Source of the DNA: Gallionella sp.
Lineage (GTDB): Bacteria > Pseudomonadota > Gammaproteobacteria > Burkholderiales > Gallionellaceae
Reading direction: 5' to 3'
Length of the DNA: 64,000 nt
Assembly: GCA_030681375.1 (NCBI GenBank)
Contig: JAUXWM010000070.1
Coordinates: 1 to 64,000, forward strand
Of the stretch, positions 35,736 to 45,507 are shown piece by piece. A program made the position numbers and the translations under genes. The notes below the pieces were generated by a model. It was not told where the DNA came from, searched no databases, and worked only from the letters and a program-made list of their open reading frames with translations. Every line of letters starts with the position of its first letter. Positions within the stretch are counted from its first letter, which is position 1.

Positions 35736-37898
35736 ATGGAGTTCCTCAAAATATTGCCTCTGCGTGGCCCGAACATCTGGACTTATCGCCCCGTGCTGGA
35801 GGTGTGGCTGGATATCGGCGTGCTGGAAGATTCACCGTCTAATACGATACCTGGATTTTATGAACGACTCACGGCCTGGCTGCCGACTCTGGTCGAGCAC
35901 CGCTGCGGCGTAGGTGAACGCGGCGGTTTCCTGTTGCGTTTGCGCGAGGGTACCTGGCCGGGACATATTCTGGAACACATTACCCTCGAGCTGCAAAATC
36001 TGGCAGGTATGCAGAGCGGCTTCGGCAAGGCGCGCAGCACTTCGGTGCGCGGGGTTTATAAAGTCGTGGTGCGTTCGCGCAACGAACAGGTGAGTCGCAC
36101 CGCCTTGCATGAGGCGCGCGATCTTATTCTGGCCGCAATGCAAGACAAACCGTTTGACGTACCTGCGGCGGTGGCGCGGTTGCACGAAATGGTCGATACG
36201 CTGTGCCTGGGGCCGAGTACGGCCTGCATCGTGGATGCGGCGACAGCGCGGGGTATTCCGTCTATTCGCCTGACGGAAGGCAATCTGGTGCAATTGGGCC
36301 ATGGCGCGCGCCAGCACCGTATCTGGACCGCAGAAACCGACCAGACCAGTGCCATCGCCGAAGGGATTTCCAGGGACAAGGATTTGACCAAAAACTTGTT
36401 GCAGGCGTGCGGCGTACCTGTTCCTGAGGGGCGCGTCGTGGAGAGCCAGGCGGACGCCTGGGAGGCTGCGGAAGACATCGGCTTGCCGGTGGTCGTCAAA
36501 CCTTCCGACGGCAATCACGGGCGTGGCGTATCCACAGAGCTGATGACGCGAGAGGAGGTCGAGACGGCGTTCAGGCTGGCCGACGAAGAGGGCAGCGAAG
36601 TCATCGTAGAACGCTTTGTGCGTGGTAACGAGCACAGGCTGCTGGTGGTAGGCGGACGTCTGGCAGCAGCGGCGAGAGGGGAGTCGGTCTTTGTGTCGGG
36701 GGATGGTCGCTCTACCCTTGCCGAGCTGATCGATGCACAGCTCAATACGGATCCGCGCCGGGGTCTCAGCGAAGACTGCCCGCTGAACGTGATCAGGCTG
36801 GAAGACGATGCAGCCGTCAGGTTTGAAATCGCCCGCCAGGGGCTTACGGCAGATGGTATTCCGGCGGCAGGTGAACGGGTGCTGATACAGCGCAACGGCA
36901 ATGTCGCATTCGATGTGACCGACAGGGTGCATCCCGATGTGGCGGAAACGGTCGCGCTGGCTGCACGCATAGTCGGGCTGGACATCGCCGGAGTGGATCT
37001 GGTGGCAGAGGATATTTCACGTCCGCTGGCGGAACAGGGAGGCGCCATAGTCGAAATCAACGCGGGCCCCGGCCTGCTGATGCATCTGAAGCCGGCATCC
37101 GGCGAGGTGCAACCGGTCGGTGCGGCCATCGTGGAAAGCCTGTTTCCTGATGCCGGAAACGGCCGCATTCCCGTGGTCGGCATCTGCGGAACGCACGGCA
37201 AAACGCAGGTTGCACGCATCGTGGCAAGACTGCTGCAACTGTCCGGAAAATACGTCGGACTGGCGGGCAGCGAAGGGCTCAGTTTTGATAAACGCACCGT
37301 AGATAAGCGCAATTGCGCGACCTGGGCGGCGGCGCAGAAAGTATTGCTGAACCGTTCCGTGGAGGCGGCGGTGATCGAGAACAGTATCGCGACGATTTTG
37401 TCCGAGGGTCTGGGCTACGATCGCTGTCAGGTCGGTATCGTGACCAACCTTGATCCGTCCTGCCATTTCGGCGAATACTACATCGAGACCGTCGAACAGG
37501 TCTGCAACGTGCTGCGTACCCAGGTTGATGTCGTGTTGCCTGACGGCGTGGCCGTGCTCAACGCCTCCGACCCGCTGGTGGCGCAACTGGCCGAGTATTG
37601 CGATGGAGAGGTGATTTTCTTTTCCAGTGACGCTGACTCGTCAGTCATTAGAGAACATCTGGCGCAGGCGGGACGCGCCGTGTGGGTGCGGGAGGGCGTC
37701 ATCGTGCTGGGCACGGGCGCGCAGGAAATAATTTTGTTCAGGCTGGCATCCGTACCCGTTGCTGAATCTGAACGTCAGCAACTGGATAATGTGCTGGCCG
37801 CCATCGCGGCGGCGTGGGCGCTGGGCATCTCTGTCGATCTCATACGCGCAGGCATAGCAACATTTGAAGTGGAACGGGCCGATTCTTCGGCACGCTAA
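35736..37898 (+). CDS. Short cyanophycin synthetase-like protein (CphA')
   Basis: The 720-residue protein shares its whole length with CphA: the N-terminal domain with RGPNIWTYRP, an ATP-grasp domain (VVVKPSDGNHGRGVS, VERFVRGNEHRLLVVGG, IVEINAGPGLLMHL), and a Mur-ligase-like domain with P-loop GTHGKTQ. It stops after AGIATFEVER, so the Mur-type C-terminal domain of about 150 residues found in the next gene is missing. Two-gene pairs of this kind are known in betaproteobacteria. It may work with the full CphA or on a different substrate. ATG at 35736 follows GGAAAG. Confidence 0.85.
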   Translation: MEFLKILPLRGPNIWTYRPVLEVWLDIGVLEDSPSNTIPGFYERLTAWLPTLVEHRCGVGERGGFLLRLREGTWPGHILEHITLELQNLAGMQSGFGKARSTSVRGVYKVVVRSRNEQVSRTALHEARDLILAAMQDKPFDVPAAVARLHEMVDTLCLGPSTACIVDAATARGIPSIRLTEGNLVQLGHGARQHRIWTAETDQTSAIAEGISRDKDLTKNLLQACGVPVPEGRVVESQADAWEAAEDIGLPVVVKPSDGNHGRGVSTELMTREEVETAFRLADEEGSEVIVERFVRGNEHRLLVVGGRLAAAARGESVFVSGDGRSTLAELIDAQLNTDPRRGLSEDCPLNVIRLEDDAAVRFEIARQGLTADGIPAAGERVLIQRNGNVAFDVTDRVHPDVAETVALAARIVGLDIAGVDLVAEDISRPLAEQGGAIVEINAGPGLLMHLKPASGEVQPVGAAIVESLFPDAGNGRIPVVGICGTHGKTQVARIVARLLQLSGKYVGLAGSEGLSFDKRTVDKRNCATWAAAQKVLLNRSVEAAVIENSIATILSEGLGYDRCQVGIVTNLDPSCHFGEYYIETVEQVCNVLRTQVDVVLPDGVAVLNASDPLVAQLAEYCDGEVIFFSSDADSSVIREHLAQAGRAVWVREGVIVLGTGAQEIILFRLASVPVAESERQQLDNVLAAIAAAWALGISVDLIRAGIATFEVERADSSAR

Positions 37899-37914
37899 TA
37901 CAAGGAAATACCCG

Positions 37915-40488
37915 ATGGAAGTATCACGCATACGCGCATTGCGCGGCCCCAACCTGTGGAGCAGACATACTGCCATTGAGGCTATCGTGTCCTGTTCGGA
38001 GGCAGAATGCAGCATCGCTCAAGTCCGGGATTTTGAGGCGCGTTTGCGCGCGCGTTTTCCGGAAATCGGCCTGTTGCAAGTGCCGGGGCATACTGAAGCC
38101 ATTGCGATGGCGCATGTGCTGGAGGTAGCAGCGCTCGGCCTGCAGGCGCAGGCCGGATGTCCCGTCTCTTTCAGTCGCACGACGGCGACCCAGGAAGCCG
38201 GTGTGTATCAGGTGGTATTTGAATATGTCGAGGAAGCGGTTGGCCGGCTGGCTTTCAAATTTGCACAAACACTATGCCGGGCGGCTGCCGAAGATTTGCC
38301 TTTTGATCTTGCGGCCGCCCTGGCCGAACTGCGCGAGATGGACGAGGACGTGCGTATGGGCCCCAGCACGGCTTCCATCGTTGAGGCGGCTGTGCAGCGT
38401 GGCTTTCCTTATCGGCGCCTGACCGGGGGCAGCCTGGTGCAGTTCGGCTGGGGCAGCAAACAGCGCCGCATTCAGGCCGCGGAGACGGATCGCAGCAGTG
38501 CCATAGCCGAGGCGATTGCACAGGACAAGGAATTGACCAAGAGGCTGCTCGACGCGGCCGGTGTGCCGGTTCCGCAAGGGCGACCGGTGCGCGATGCGGA
38601 TGATGCCTGGCTGGCGATGTGCGAGATAGACGCCCCCGTGGTTGTCAAACCGCTGGACGGGAATCAGGGCAAAGGCGTGACGGTGAATATTGTCTCGCGC
38701 GATCATTTGAACATTGCCTATGCCGCCGCCGCTGCAATCAGTGCTGAGGTGTTGGTTGAACGCTTTATTCCTGGCAGCGATTTTCGCATGCTGGTGGTGG
38801 GCGATCAGCTTGTGGCTGCCGCGCGACGCGAACCGCCCATGGTGATAGGCGACGGCGTGCACAGCGTGCGCGAACTGGTTGAGCAGGTAAACAGCGACCC
38901 CAGGCGTGGCGACGGGCATGCCACTTCGCTGACCAAAATGCGTATCGATACCATTGCGCTGGCCAGATTGAAAGTGCAGGGATATACGGCTGACGCTATC
39001 CCCGATAAGGGCAAGTGCGTGGTGTTGCGCAATAACGCCAATCTCAGCACGGGCGGCACGGCGACGGATGTCACCGAGGATGTGCATCCCGCCCTGGCGG
39101 CCAGCGCGGTCGCGGCGGCGAAAATGATAGGCCTGGATATTTGCGGCGTGGATGTGGTGTGCGACAGCGTGTTGCGCCCGATGGAAGAGCAGGGCGGCGG
39201 TATCGTCGAAGTCAATGCGGCACCCGGTTTGCGCATGCACTTGCAGCCATCGTTCGGCAAGGGGCGGAATGTGGGCGAGGCGATAGTCACCTCGATGTTT
39301 ACTGCCGGTGAAAACGGGCGTATCCCGCTGGTGGCTGTCGCAGGCACCAACGGCAAAACCACCACGGTGCGATTGATCGCGCATATTCTGGGTTGCCAGG
39401 GCTTGCGTGTCGGCATGACCAACTCGGACGGCGTCTATATCCAGGGGAGGCGCATAGACACCGGAGATTGCAGCGGCCCCAAGAGCGCGCGCAATGTGTT
39501 GATGCATCCCGATGTCGACGCTGCGGTATTCGAGACGGCGCGCGGTGGTGTGTTGCGCGAGGGGCTGGCGTTTGACCGCTGCAATGTAGCCGTGGTGACC
39601 AACATCGGCATGGGCGATCATCTGGGTTTGAATTACATCAGCACAGTGCAAGACCTGAGCGTGGTGAAACGGGTTGTAGTGCAGAACGTGGCCACGGACG
39701 GCATGGCCGTGCTCAATGCGGCCGATGCGATGTCAGCCGGTATGGCAGCAGCCTGTCCGGGTTCGGTCACCTTTTTTGCGCAGGATCGTTACCATCCGGT
39801 GATGGCGGCGCACCGTGCGCAGGGTCGCCGTGTGGTATACGTCGATGGCGCTCATATTGTGGCGTGCGAAAACAAGGCCGAGCAGCGCATTGCGTTGAGC
39901 CAGATTCCGATTACGCGCAATGGCACGATAGGTTTTCAGATCGAAAACGCCATGGCCGCCATCGCTGCCGTCTGGGCACTGAATGTGGATTGGGACACGA
40001 TACGCAGCGGACTGGCGGGTTTCGTGAATGATGCGCAGACAGCGCCCGGTCGTTTTAACGTTTTCGATTATCGCGGGGCTTCGGTCATCGCCGATTACGG
40101 TCACAATCCCGATGCGATACTCGCGCTGATTCCGGCCATTGAGAGCATGGCGGCGAACAGACGTCTGGTCGTGATCAGCGGCGCGGGAGACCGGCGCGAT
40201 GAAGACATCCGCCAGCAAACCGAAATGCTGGGCGACGTTTTTGACGAGGTGATTTTGTATCAGGATCAGTGTCAGCGCGGTCGCGAGGAAGGTGAAGTGC
40301 TGGCGCTGCTCAGACAGGGGCTGGTGCAGGCCGGGCGGGCAAAACGCATCGATGAGATCACCGGTGAATTTCTGGCTATCGATACCGCCTTGTCGCGCCT
40401 GAAGGCGGGAGATTTGTGCTTGATCCTGATCGATCAGGTTGACGAAGCGCTGGCACACATCGCAAAACGGATAGCAGAAGCTCAATGA
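37915..40488 (+). CDS. cphA: Cyanophycin synthetase
   Basis: The 857-residue protein is a full CphA, which builds the storage polymer of an aspartate backbone with arginine side chains. It has the N-terminal domain (RGPNLWSRHT), the ATP-grasp domain (VVVKPLDGNQGKGVTV, LVVGDQLVAAARREPP, IVEVNAAPGLRMHL), the Mur-ligase domain with P-loop GTNGKTTTVR, and the C-terminal domain from about 690 (VIADYGHNPDAILAL, VVISGAGDRRDEDI). It lies 16 bases after the short synthetase gene with AAGGAAA as ribosome site. No cyanophycinase gene is in the window. Confidence 0.95.
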   Translation: MEVSRIRALRGPNLWSRHTAIEAIVSCSEAECSIAQVRDFEARLRARFPEIGLLQVPGHTEAIAMAHVLEVAALGLQAQAGCPVSFSRTTATQEAGVYQVVFEYVEEAVGRLAFKFAQTLCRAAAEDLPFDLAAALAELREMDEDVRMGPSTASIVEAAVQRGFPYRRLTGGSLVQFGWGSKQRRIQAAETDRSSAIAEAIAQDKELTKRLLDAAGVPVPQGRPVRDADDAWLAMCEIDAPVVVKPLDGNQGKGVTVNIVSRDHLNIAYAAAAAISAEVLVERFIPGSDFRMLVVGDQLVAAARREPPMVIGDGVHSVRELVEQVNSDPRRGDGHATSLTKMRIDTIALARLKVQGYTADAIPDKGKCVVLRNNANLSTGGTATDVTEDVHPALAASAVAAAKMIGLDICGVDVVCDSVLRPMEEQGGGIVEVNAAPGLRMHLQPSFGKGRNVGEAIVTSMFTAGENGRIPLVAVAGTNGKTTTVRLIAHILGCQGLRVGMTNSDGVYIQGRRIDTGDCSGPKSARNVLMHPDVDAAVFETARGGVLREGLAFDRCNVAVVTNIGMGDHLGLNYISTVQDLSVVKRVVVQNVATDGMAVLNAADAMSAGMAAACPGSVTFFAQDRYHPVMAAHRAQGRRVVYVDGAHIVACENKAEQRIALSQIPITRNGTIGFQIENAMAAIAAVWALNVDWDTIRSGLAGFVNDAQTAPGRFNVFDYRGASVIADYGHNPDAILALIPAIESMAANRRLVVISGAGDRRDEDIRQQTEMLGDVFDEVILYQDQCQRGREEGEVLALLRQGLVQAGRAKRIDEITGEFLAIDTALSRLKAGDLCLILIDQVDEALAHIAKRIAEAQ

Positions 40489-41282
40489 AACTGATCCAGT
40501 CACGCGACAACGCCTTCTTCAAAGAACTTGTTAAATTGAACGGTTCGGCACGCAATCGCAACAAGGCAGGGCAAACCCTGCTGGACGGCACGCATCTGCT
40601 GGCCGCGTATCTCGACGCAGGCCATCAGCCGCGCCATATTTTACTGAACGCGGCCGCATTGCAGGATGGCGAAACCGCCGGTTTGCTTGCGCGGCTAGGC
40701 GATGTGCCGGTCTCGCAGCTGGATGACAAACTGTATGCCCAGCTCAGCGAGCTGAAAACCCCGACGGGTATCCTTGCGCTGATAGACCTGCCGCAAGCGT
40801 CACTTGCGCCCGCGCGCTTCGCGCTGTTGCTGGAAGACATACAAGACCCCGGTAATCTGGGATCGATGTTGCGTTCAGCGGGGGCGGCAGGTTGCGACGC
40901 GGTGTTTCTGTCGCCAGCCTGCGCCGACGCCTGGTCGCCGAAAGTGCTGCGCGCCGCGATGGGCGGGCATTTCTGCCTGAACATCCATGAGCGGCAGGAC
41001 TTGTTAAAGGTCGCCGGGGAATTTTCCGGAATGCGGCTGGCAACCACGCTGCAGGCGACGCACAGTCTTTACGAGTGTGATCTGCTGGGCAATGTCGCCT
41101 TCATGATGGGCAACGAAGGTGTCGGCTTGTCCGACGCATTGCTGGCATGCGCTACCCGTAAAATCACTATCACTATGCCGGGTCAGGTCGAGTCGCTGAA
41201 TGCGGCTGCCGCCACCGCGATTTGCCTGTTTGAAGCGGTGCGCCAGCGATTGGGTATAGAACCGAACAAATCAGCGACTTGA
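40485..41282 (+). CDS. TrmH/SpoU-family RNA 2'-O-methyltransferase
   Basis: The 265-residue protein has an N-terminal L30e-like substrate domain (KLIQSRDNAFFKELVKLNGS, LLDGTHLLAAYL) and a knotted SPOUT domain with EDIQDPGNLGSMLRSAGAAGCD, MGNEGVGLS and ITITMPGQVESLNAAAA. Such enzymes methylate ribose in rRNA or tRNA; the exact site is not clear from sequence. The start overlaps the cphA stop by four bases, so it is cotranscribed with cphA. Confidence 0.88.
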   Translation: MKLIQSRDNAFFKELVKLNGSARNRNKAGQTLLDGTHLLAAYLDAGHQPRHILLNAAALQDGETAGLLARLGDVPVSQLDDKLYAQLSELKTPTGILALIDLPQASLAPARFALLLEDIQDPGNLGSMLRSAGAAGCDAVFLSPACADAWSPKVLRAAMGGHFCLNIHERQDLLKVAGEFSGMRLATTLQATHSLYECDLLGNVAFMMGNEGVGLSDALLACATRKITITMPGQVESLNAAAATAICLFEAVRQRLGIEPNKSAT

Positions 41283-41342
41283 TCAAGCTGCACGCTGCGG
41301 TGAATGCCTGTCATAATAGGCGCATAAATTGCGGAGATTTAT

Positions 41343-42443
41343 ATGTTCGTCTGGGAGCAATCTGATTGGCCACGTTGGCGCTTTGATGCGAGTGTGCTTT
41401 CAATAGCACTAGCCCGCGTTCGCCATTCGCAGGGGCGTTTGCTGGGACGAATGGAGGGGCTGGGTTTTGCGCTGCGCGACCAGGCTACTCTGCAGGTGTT
41501 GACGGAGGATGTGCTCAAAACCAGTGAGATCGAGGGGCAATATCTCAACCCGGATGCGGTGCGTTCTTCCATCGCCAGACGTCTGGGGGTGGATATAGGC
41601 GCGCTGGTTCCCGCCGATCGGCATGTGGATGGCGTGGTTGAAATGGTGCTGGATGCAACTGGTGGATTTGCCGATTCACTGACTCGGGAACGCTTGTTCG
41701 GTTGGTATGCAGCGCTTTTTCCAACGGGGTATAGCGGTCTTGCGAAAATCAGGATCGGCAATTGGCGTGATGATGCTGATGGCCCGATGCAAGTTGTGTC
41801 GGGTCCTGTTGGTCGCCAGAAAGTACACTATGAGGCGCCACCTGCGGCGCGCCTCGAGTCAGAAATGGACGAATTCTTGCGTTGGTTCAATAGTGAGCAA
41901 GATCTCGATCCAGTCATTAAGGCGGGGCTAGCCCATCTATGGTTTGTCACCATCCATCCGTTTGATGATGGTAATGGGCGGATTGCCCGCGCTATCGGTG
42001 ATATGGGGCTGGCTAGGTCGGAGAAATCCGCCCAACGTTTCTATAGTTTATCTGCGCAAATTCAACGCGAGCGCCGCGAATACTACGATTTACTTGAACA
42101 GACCCAGAAGGGCGAACTTGACGTGACCGCTTGGCTCGCTTGGTTTTTGGCGTGTATGGGGCGTGCAATCGAGGGTGCTGAAAATACGCTGGGGATGATT
42201 ATTGCCAAGGCGCGATTCTGGGAGCGGTGTGCTGGTATGTCGCTGGGCGAGCGACAGGTTAAATTAATCAATCGGCTCCTTGATGGCTTTGAAGGCAAAC
42301 TTACCAGTTCCAAGTGGGCGGCAATTGCCCGGTGCTCTCCTGATTCTGCGCTGCGCGACATAAATGATTTAATTGAGCGCGGAGTGCTGAAAAAATCCGA
42401 GGGTGGCGGCAGGAGTACGAGTTACGAATTGCTGTTTGAATGA
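41343..42443 (+). CDS. Fic-domain protein
   Basis: The 366-residue protein has an N-terminal domain (DUF4172 type, WEQSDWPRWRFD) and a Fic domain with the active-site loop HPFDDGNGRIAR near 204. The helix TSEIEG near 60 fits the inhibitory motif (S/T)xxxE(G/N) of self-inhibited Fic proteins of class II. The C-terminal part looks like a winged helix (WAAIARCSPDSALRDINDLIERGVL). Fic proteins transfer AMP to proteins. It has no partner gene and its neighbours are unrelated, so it may have been acquired. Confidence 0.92.
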   Translation: MFVWEQSDWPRWRFDASVLSIALARVRHSQGRLLGRMEGLGFALRDQATLQVLTEDVLKTSEIEGQYLNPDAVRSSIARRLGVDIGALVPADRHVDGVVEMVLDATGGFADSLTRERLFGWYAALFPTGYSGLAKIRIGNWRDDADGPMQVVSGPVGRQKVHYEAPPAARLESEMDEFLRWFNSEQDLDPVIKAGLAHLWFVTIHPFDDGNGRIARAIGDMGLARSEKSAQRFYSLSAQIQRERREYYDLLEQTQKGELDVTAWLAWFLACMGRAIEGAENTLGMIIAKARFWERCAGMSLGERQVKLINRLLDGFEGKLTSSKWAAIARCSPDSALRDINDLIERGVLKKSEGGGRSTSYELLFE

Positions 42444-42495
42444 GGACAAAATTAAACGATGTTACGGCACGCTGTTTTGAGGCTGTTTCATGGCT

Positions 42496-42525
42496 TTGTT
42501 GTGTTTCAGGCATTGGGCGTATAAT
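42496..42525 (+). promoter_or_regulatory. Sigma-70-type promoter of rhlE
   Basis: TTGTTG at 42496-42501 and TATAAT at 42520-42525 are 18 bases apart. The box is 50 bases before the rhlE start. Confidence 0.55.
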
Positions 42526-42574
42526 GCAGCGGTTTTAGCTGACTTAGCCCGACTATCGTAAAGAGAATAGATCA

Positions 42575-43984
42575 TTGAATAACATCAGTTTTGCAGACTT
42601 GAATCTGGCGCCGGAAATCCTCAGGGCGCTTACCGAATCCGGTTATACCGTCCCCACGCCGATACAGGCACAAGCCATCCCTATGGTGCTTGAAGGGTGT
42701 GATTTGATGGCCGGAGCACAAACGGGAACCGGCAAGACAGCGGCCTTTGCCTTGCCGATGCTGCAAAAATTGCTGCCTCTGGCAACGCCCAGTCCGTCGC
42801 CGGCGCGCCATCCGGTGCGTGCGCTGATACTGGTTCCTACGCGCGAACTGGCGATTCAGGTCGAAGTCAGTGTCAAAGCCTATGCAAAGCACAGTCATTT
42901 GCGTTCGCTGGTGGTGTTTGGCGGGGTCGATATCAAGACGCAAACGCCGCACCTGCGAACCGGTGTAGAGATTCTGGTGGCGACGCCCGGTCGGCTGTTG
43001 GACCATATCGAGCAGAAGACCGTGCAGTTGAATCAGGTGCAAATGCTGGTGCTGGATGAAGCGGATCGCATGCTGGATATGGGCTTTATGCCCGATTTGA
43101 AGCGCATCCTCGCGTTGTTGCCCAAGCAGCGTCAAACGTTGATGTTCTCTGCAACATTTTCCAATGAAATAAAGCGATTGTCGGAAGATTTTCTGGTGAA
43201 TCCCAGGTTGATTGAGGTCGCGCGCAGTAATGCTACCTCTGAAAATATCACCCAAAAAGTTTACCTGATCGGATCTGCCGAAAAACATGCCTTGCTGGCG
43301 CAATTGTTGCGTGGCAGCGATGCTAAGCAAACGCTGGTGTTTACCAAGACGAAATTGACCGCCAGTCGTCTGGCCCGTCAGTTGCACCGCGAAGGCTTTG
43401 CTGCAGATGCGATTCATGGTGACAAGAGTCAGTTGGAACGCATACAGGCGCTGGATGCGTTTAAACAAGGCAAAACTACCGTGCTGATTGCGACCGATGT
43501 GGCTGCCCGTGGTCTGGATATCGATCATCTGCCCATGGTGATCAACTACGAAATACCCAGTGCACCGGAAGACTATGTGCATCGCATAGGCCGCACCGGT
43601 CGCGCCGGTGCGTCCGGAAGCGCCATTTCGCTGGTTTCGCCGGAAGAGGAAAAATATCTGTTTGAAATTGAAAAGCTGATTAAAACCACCATTCAACGGG
43701 AAGCACCGCTGACTTCCCCTGCGCCTGCCGCGCGTCCGCCGCGCGCCGAGTCTCGTCCCTCGCCCCGTACAGAGCCACGCACAGAGCATCATGTGCATAT
43801 CCGTGCGCAGCATGCCCCGGTATCGAAAACACCTGTCCATGACGCATGGTTCAACAAGCCTTATGAACCCTCTGTCAGTACCCGTGTGGTGACGCCGCCG
43901 CGTGATCTGCCGAGTAAGCCGAAAAGCCAGTTGCCTGCTCTGTTTATGCGCCGTAAGGTCAGCACACCCGACGCGGAAGATTGA
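42575..43984 (+). CDS. rhlE: DEAD-box RNA helicase RhlE
   Basis: The 469-residue protein has the DEAD-box motifs in order: AQTGTGKT (motif I), PTRELAIQ (Ia), LDEADRML (II), FSATF (III), and HRIGRTGRAG (VI). The C-terminal about 90 residues are a basic, proline-rich tail (PAARPPRAESRPSPR), as in RhlE proteins. RhlE unwinds RNA in ribosome assembly and decay. The start is TTG at 42575 (FADLNLAPEILRAL follows), supported by the family N-terminus. Confidence 0.95.
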   Translation: MNNISFADLNLAPEILRALTESGYTVPTPIQAQAIPMVLEGCDLMAGAQTGTGKTAAFALPMLQKLLPLATPSPSPARHPVRALILVPTRELAIQVEVSVKAYAKHSHLRSLVVFGGVDIKTQTPHLRTGVEILVATPGRLLDHIEQKTVQLNQVQMLVLDEADRMLDMGFMPDLKRILALLPKQRQTLMFSATFSNEIKRLSEDFLVNPRLIEVARSNATSENITQKVYLIGSAEKHALLAQLLRGSDAKQTLVFTKTKLTASRLARQLHREGFAADAIHGDKSQLERIQALDAFKQGKTTVLIATDVAARGLDIDHLPMVINYEIPSAPEDYVHRIGRTGRAGASGSAISLVSPEEEKYLFEIEKLIKTTIQREAPLTSPAPAARPPRAESRPSPRTEPRTEHHVHIRAQHAPVSKTPVHDAWFNKPYEPSVSTRVVTPPRDLPSKPKSQLPALFMRRKVSTPDAED

Positions 43985-43988
43985 TCGA

Positions 43989-44909
43989 TTGAACGTGCGC
44001 GCATTTTTACAGAATGGCCTGAAGCGGCACGGCTATTTTCTGCTGGCGTTACTCTTTGCGACATCATTGACCGCTTGTAATACCGTACCCAAACCCGTCA
44101 TTCCGGACACGCCTGTTGCAGTGCGACCCGCGCCGAAAATCGCACTGGTGCTGGGGGGGGGCGGCACGCGAGGATTTGCACATGTCGGCGTCATCAAGGC
44201 TCTGGAAGTGCAGGGCATCTACCCGGATATCATCGTCGGCACCAGTGTCGGTTCGGCGATAGGTGCACTGTATGCGGCAGGTTACAGCGGCTTTCAGTTG
44301 CAGGAGATGTCCATCCCGATGAAGGAAGAGCGGGTGCTGGCCTGGTCAATGCCCAATCGCGGTCTGTTCACCGGCAAGCCCCTGGAGACTTACATCAATC
44401 AGGCCGTGAAACATGCGCCGCTGGAAAAACTGCGCCGCACTTTTGCGGTGGTTGCCACGGACCTGGCCAGCGGTGAAAAAGTTGTTTTTCGCACCGGCAA
44501 CACGGGCATGGCTGTTAGCGCGTCCTGTGCGGTGCCCGGCGTGTTTCAGCCTGTCGTCATCAACGGCCGCAGCTATGTGGACGGGGGGCTGGTCAGACCC
44601 GTGCCTGTCTCTGATGCGCGCACGCTGGGTGCCGATTTCGTGATTGCCGTGAATATCTCCCATTTGCCGCAAAACAATAAAACGGAAACCACGGTGGAAG
44701 TGCTGATGCAAACCTTCGACATCATGAGTCAGACCATCAATCGCTACGAATTATTGAATGCAGATGTTGTGATACGTCCCGTCACTAGGGATATCGCCCA
44801 GAGCAATCTGGAAGACAGACACCTTGCGATACTGGAAGGCGAAAAAGCCGTAGCCGCCATCCTGCCTGAACTCAAAGCCAAACTCGAAAAATTGCGCAAG
44901 GAGCGCTGA
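43989..44909 (+). CDS. Patatin-like phospholipase lipoprotein
   Basis: The 306-residue protein begins with a signal peptide ending in the lipobox LTAC. The patatin domain has the oxyanion loop LGGGGTRG, the serine in GTSVGSA (GxSxG), and the aspartate in DGGLVRPVPV. These make the Ser-Asp dyad of RssA-type lipases that act on membrane lipids. The start TTG at 43989 has GGAAGA seven bases upstream; GTG at 43995 is an alternative. The gene follows rhlE closely and may share its transcript. Confidence 0.87.
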   Translation: MNVRAFLQNGLKRHGYFLLALLFATSLTACNTVPKPVIPDTPVAVRPAPKIALVLGGGGTRGFAHVGVIKALEVQGIYPDIIVGTSVGSAIGALYAAGYSGFQLQEMSIPMKEERVLAWSMPNRGLFTGKPLETYINQAVKHAPLEKLRRTFAVVATDLASGEKVVFRTGNTGMAVSASCAVPGVFQPVVINGRSYVDGGLVRPVPVSDARTLGADFVIAVNISHLPQNNKTETTVEVLMQTFDIMSQTINRYELLNADVVIRPVTRDIAQSNLEDRHLAILEGEKAVAAILPELKAKLEKLRKER

Positions 44910-44943
44910 TAGACGGCCTGGCAGCAAGGGGTGTGGCGGCGGG

Positions 44944-45507
44944 TCAGCGTACGATATGGCTCGTTTCGTGAGCCGACCTGATCGATGTCACTGGCGATTC
45001 CAGCGTACATAGCCTATCCCATGCCGTGACTTCCGCTTCAAGCAAGAGTTGCCCGGCAAATTCCAGCGCTGATGCCAGATGGGTCTCGGCTGGCGGGGAG
45101 GGTAACTCACCCAATTCGAATTGCTCACCACGGATACAGAGGACAAAGGCATCGGGTGCGGGCTGCCGGTGGAACTGCTCATACACCTTGAGCAAGGATT
45201 CGGGTGCGAGAGCGTGGCTGTACAGCACAGGTTCGTCGCTTGTCTGGACGCGATAAAAGGAAAAAGGCGGGGGCGTATCCATCCCCGCATCGATGAACAG
45301 CACCAGCTTCCTGTCCTGCATATCCATGACGTGTTCGACTTGCAGCTGGAAGTCTTCCAGCAACTCGAACTGTACAGCAGAGCTCTGCATGCCTTTCCAT
45401 TCTGCTGAATTTAACCGGACGCCCAGTTTCCGCAACAGCACGGGGCCGAGCGCATCGTCGCCGCGCGACTCGTTGCCGATGGCAAAAATCAGGACGGTAG
45501 TGGTCAT
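44944..45507 (-). CDS. hoxW: Hydrogenase maturation endopeptidase HoxW
   Basis: The 187-residue protein belongs to the HoxW/HycI endopeptidases that cut the C-terminal tail of the hydrogenase large subunit after nickel is inserted. It has the N-terminal signature IFAIGNESRGDDALGP, with the metal-binding glutamate/aspartate, and VLFIDAGMD. The start overlaps the hoxH stop by four bases, so it follows its own target in the operon. Confidence 0.9.
   Translation of the reverse strand: MTTTVLIFAIGNESRGDDALGPVLLRKLGVRLNSAEWKGMQSSAVQFELLEDFQLQVEHVMDMQDRKLVLFIDAGMDTPPPFSFYRVQTSDEPVLYSHALAPESLLKVYEQFHRQPAPDAFVLCIRGEQFELGELPSPPAETHLASALEFAGQLLLEAEVTAWDRLCTLESPVTSIRSAHETSHIVR

Noticed and set aside
35832..39651. 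Long minus-strand open frames across both cphA genes
   Set aside because: They lie opposite well-conserved synthetase sequence and show no motif of their own.
42572..43840. 422-codon minus-strand frame opposite rhlE
   Set aside because: It mirrors conserved helicase motifs and has no promoter or family signature.
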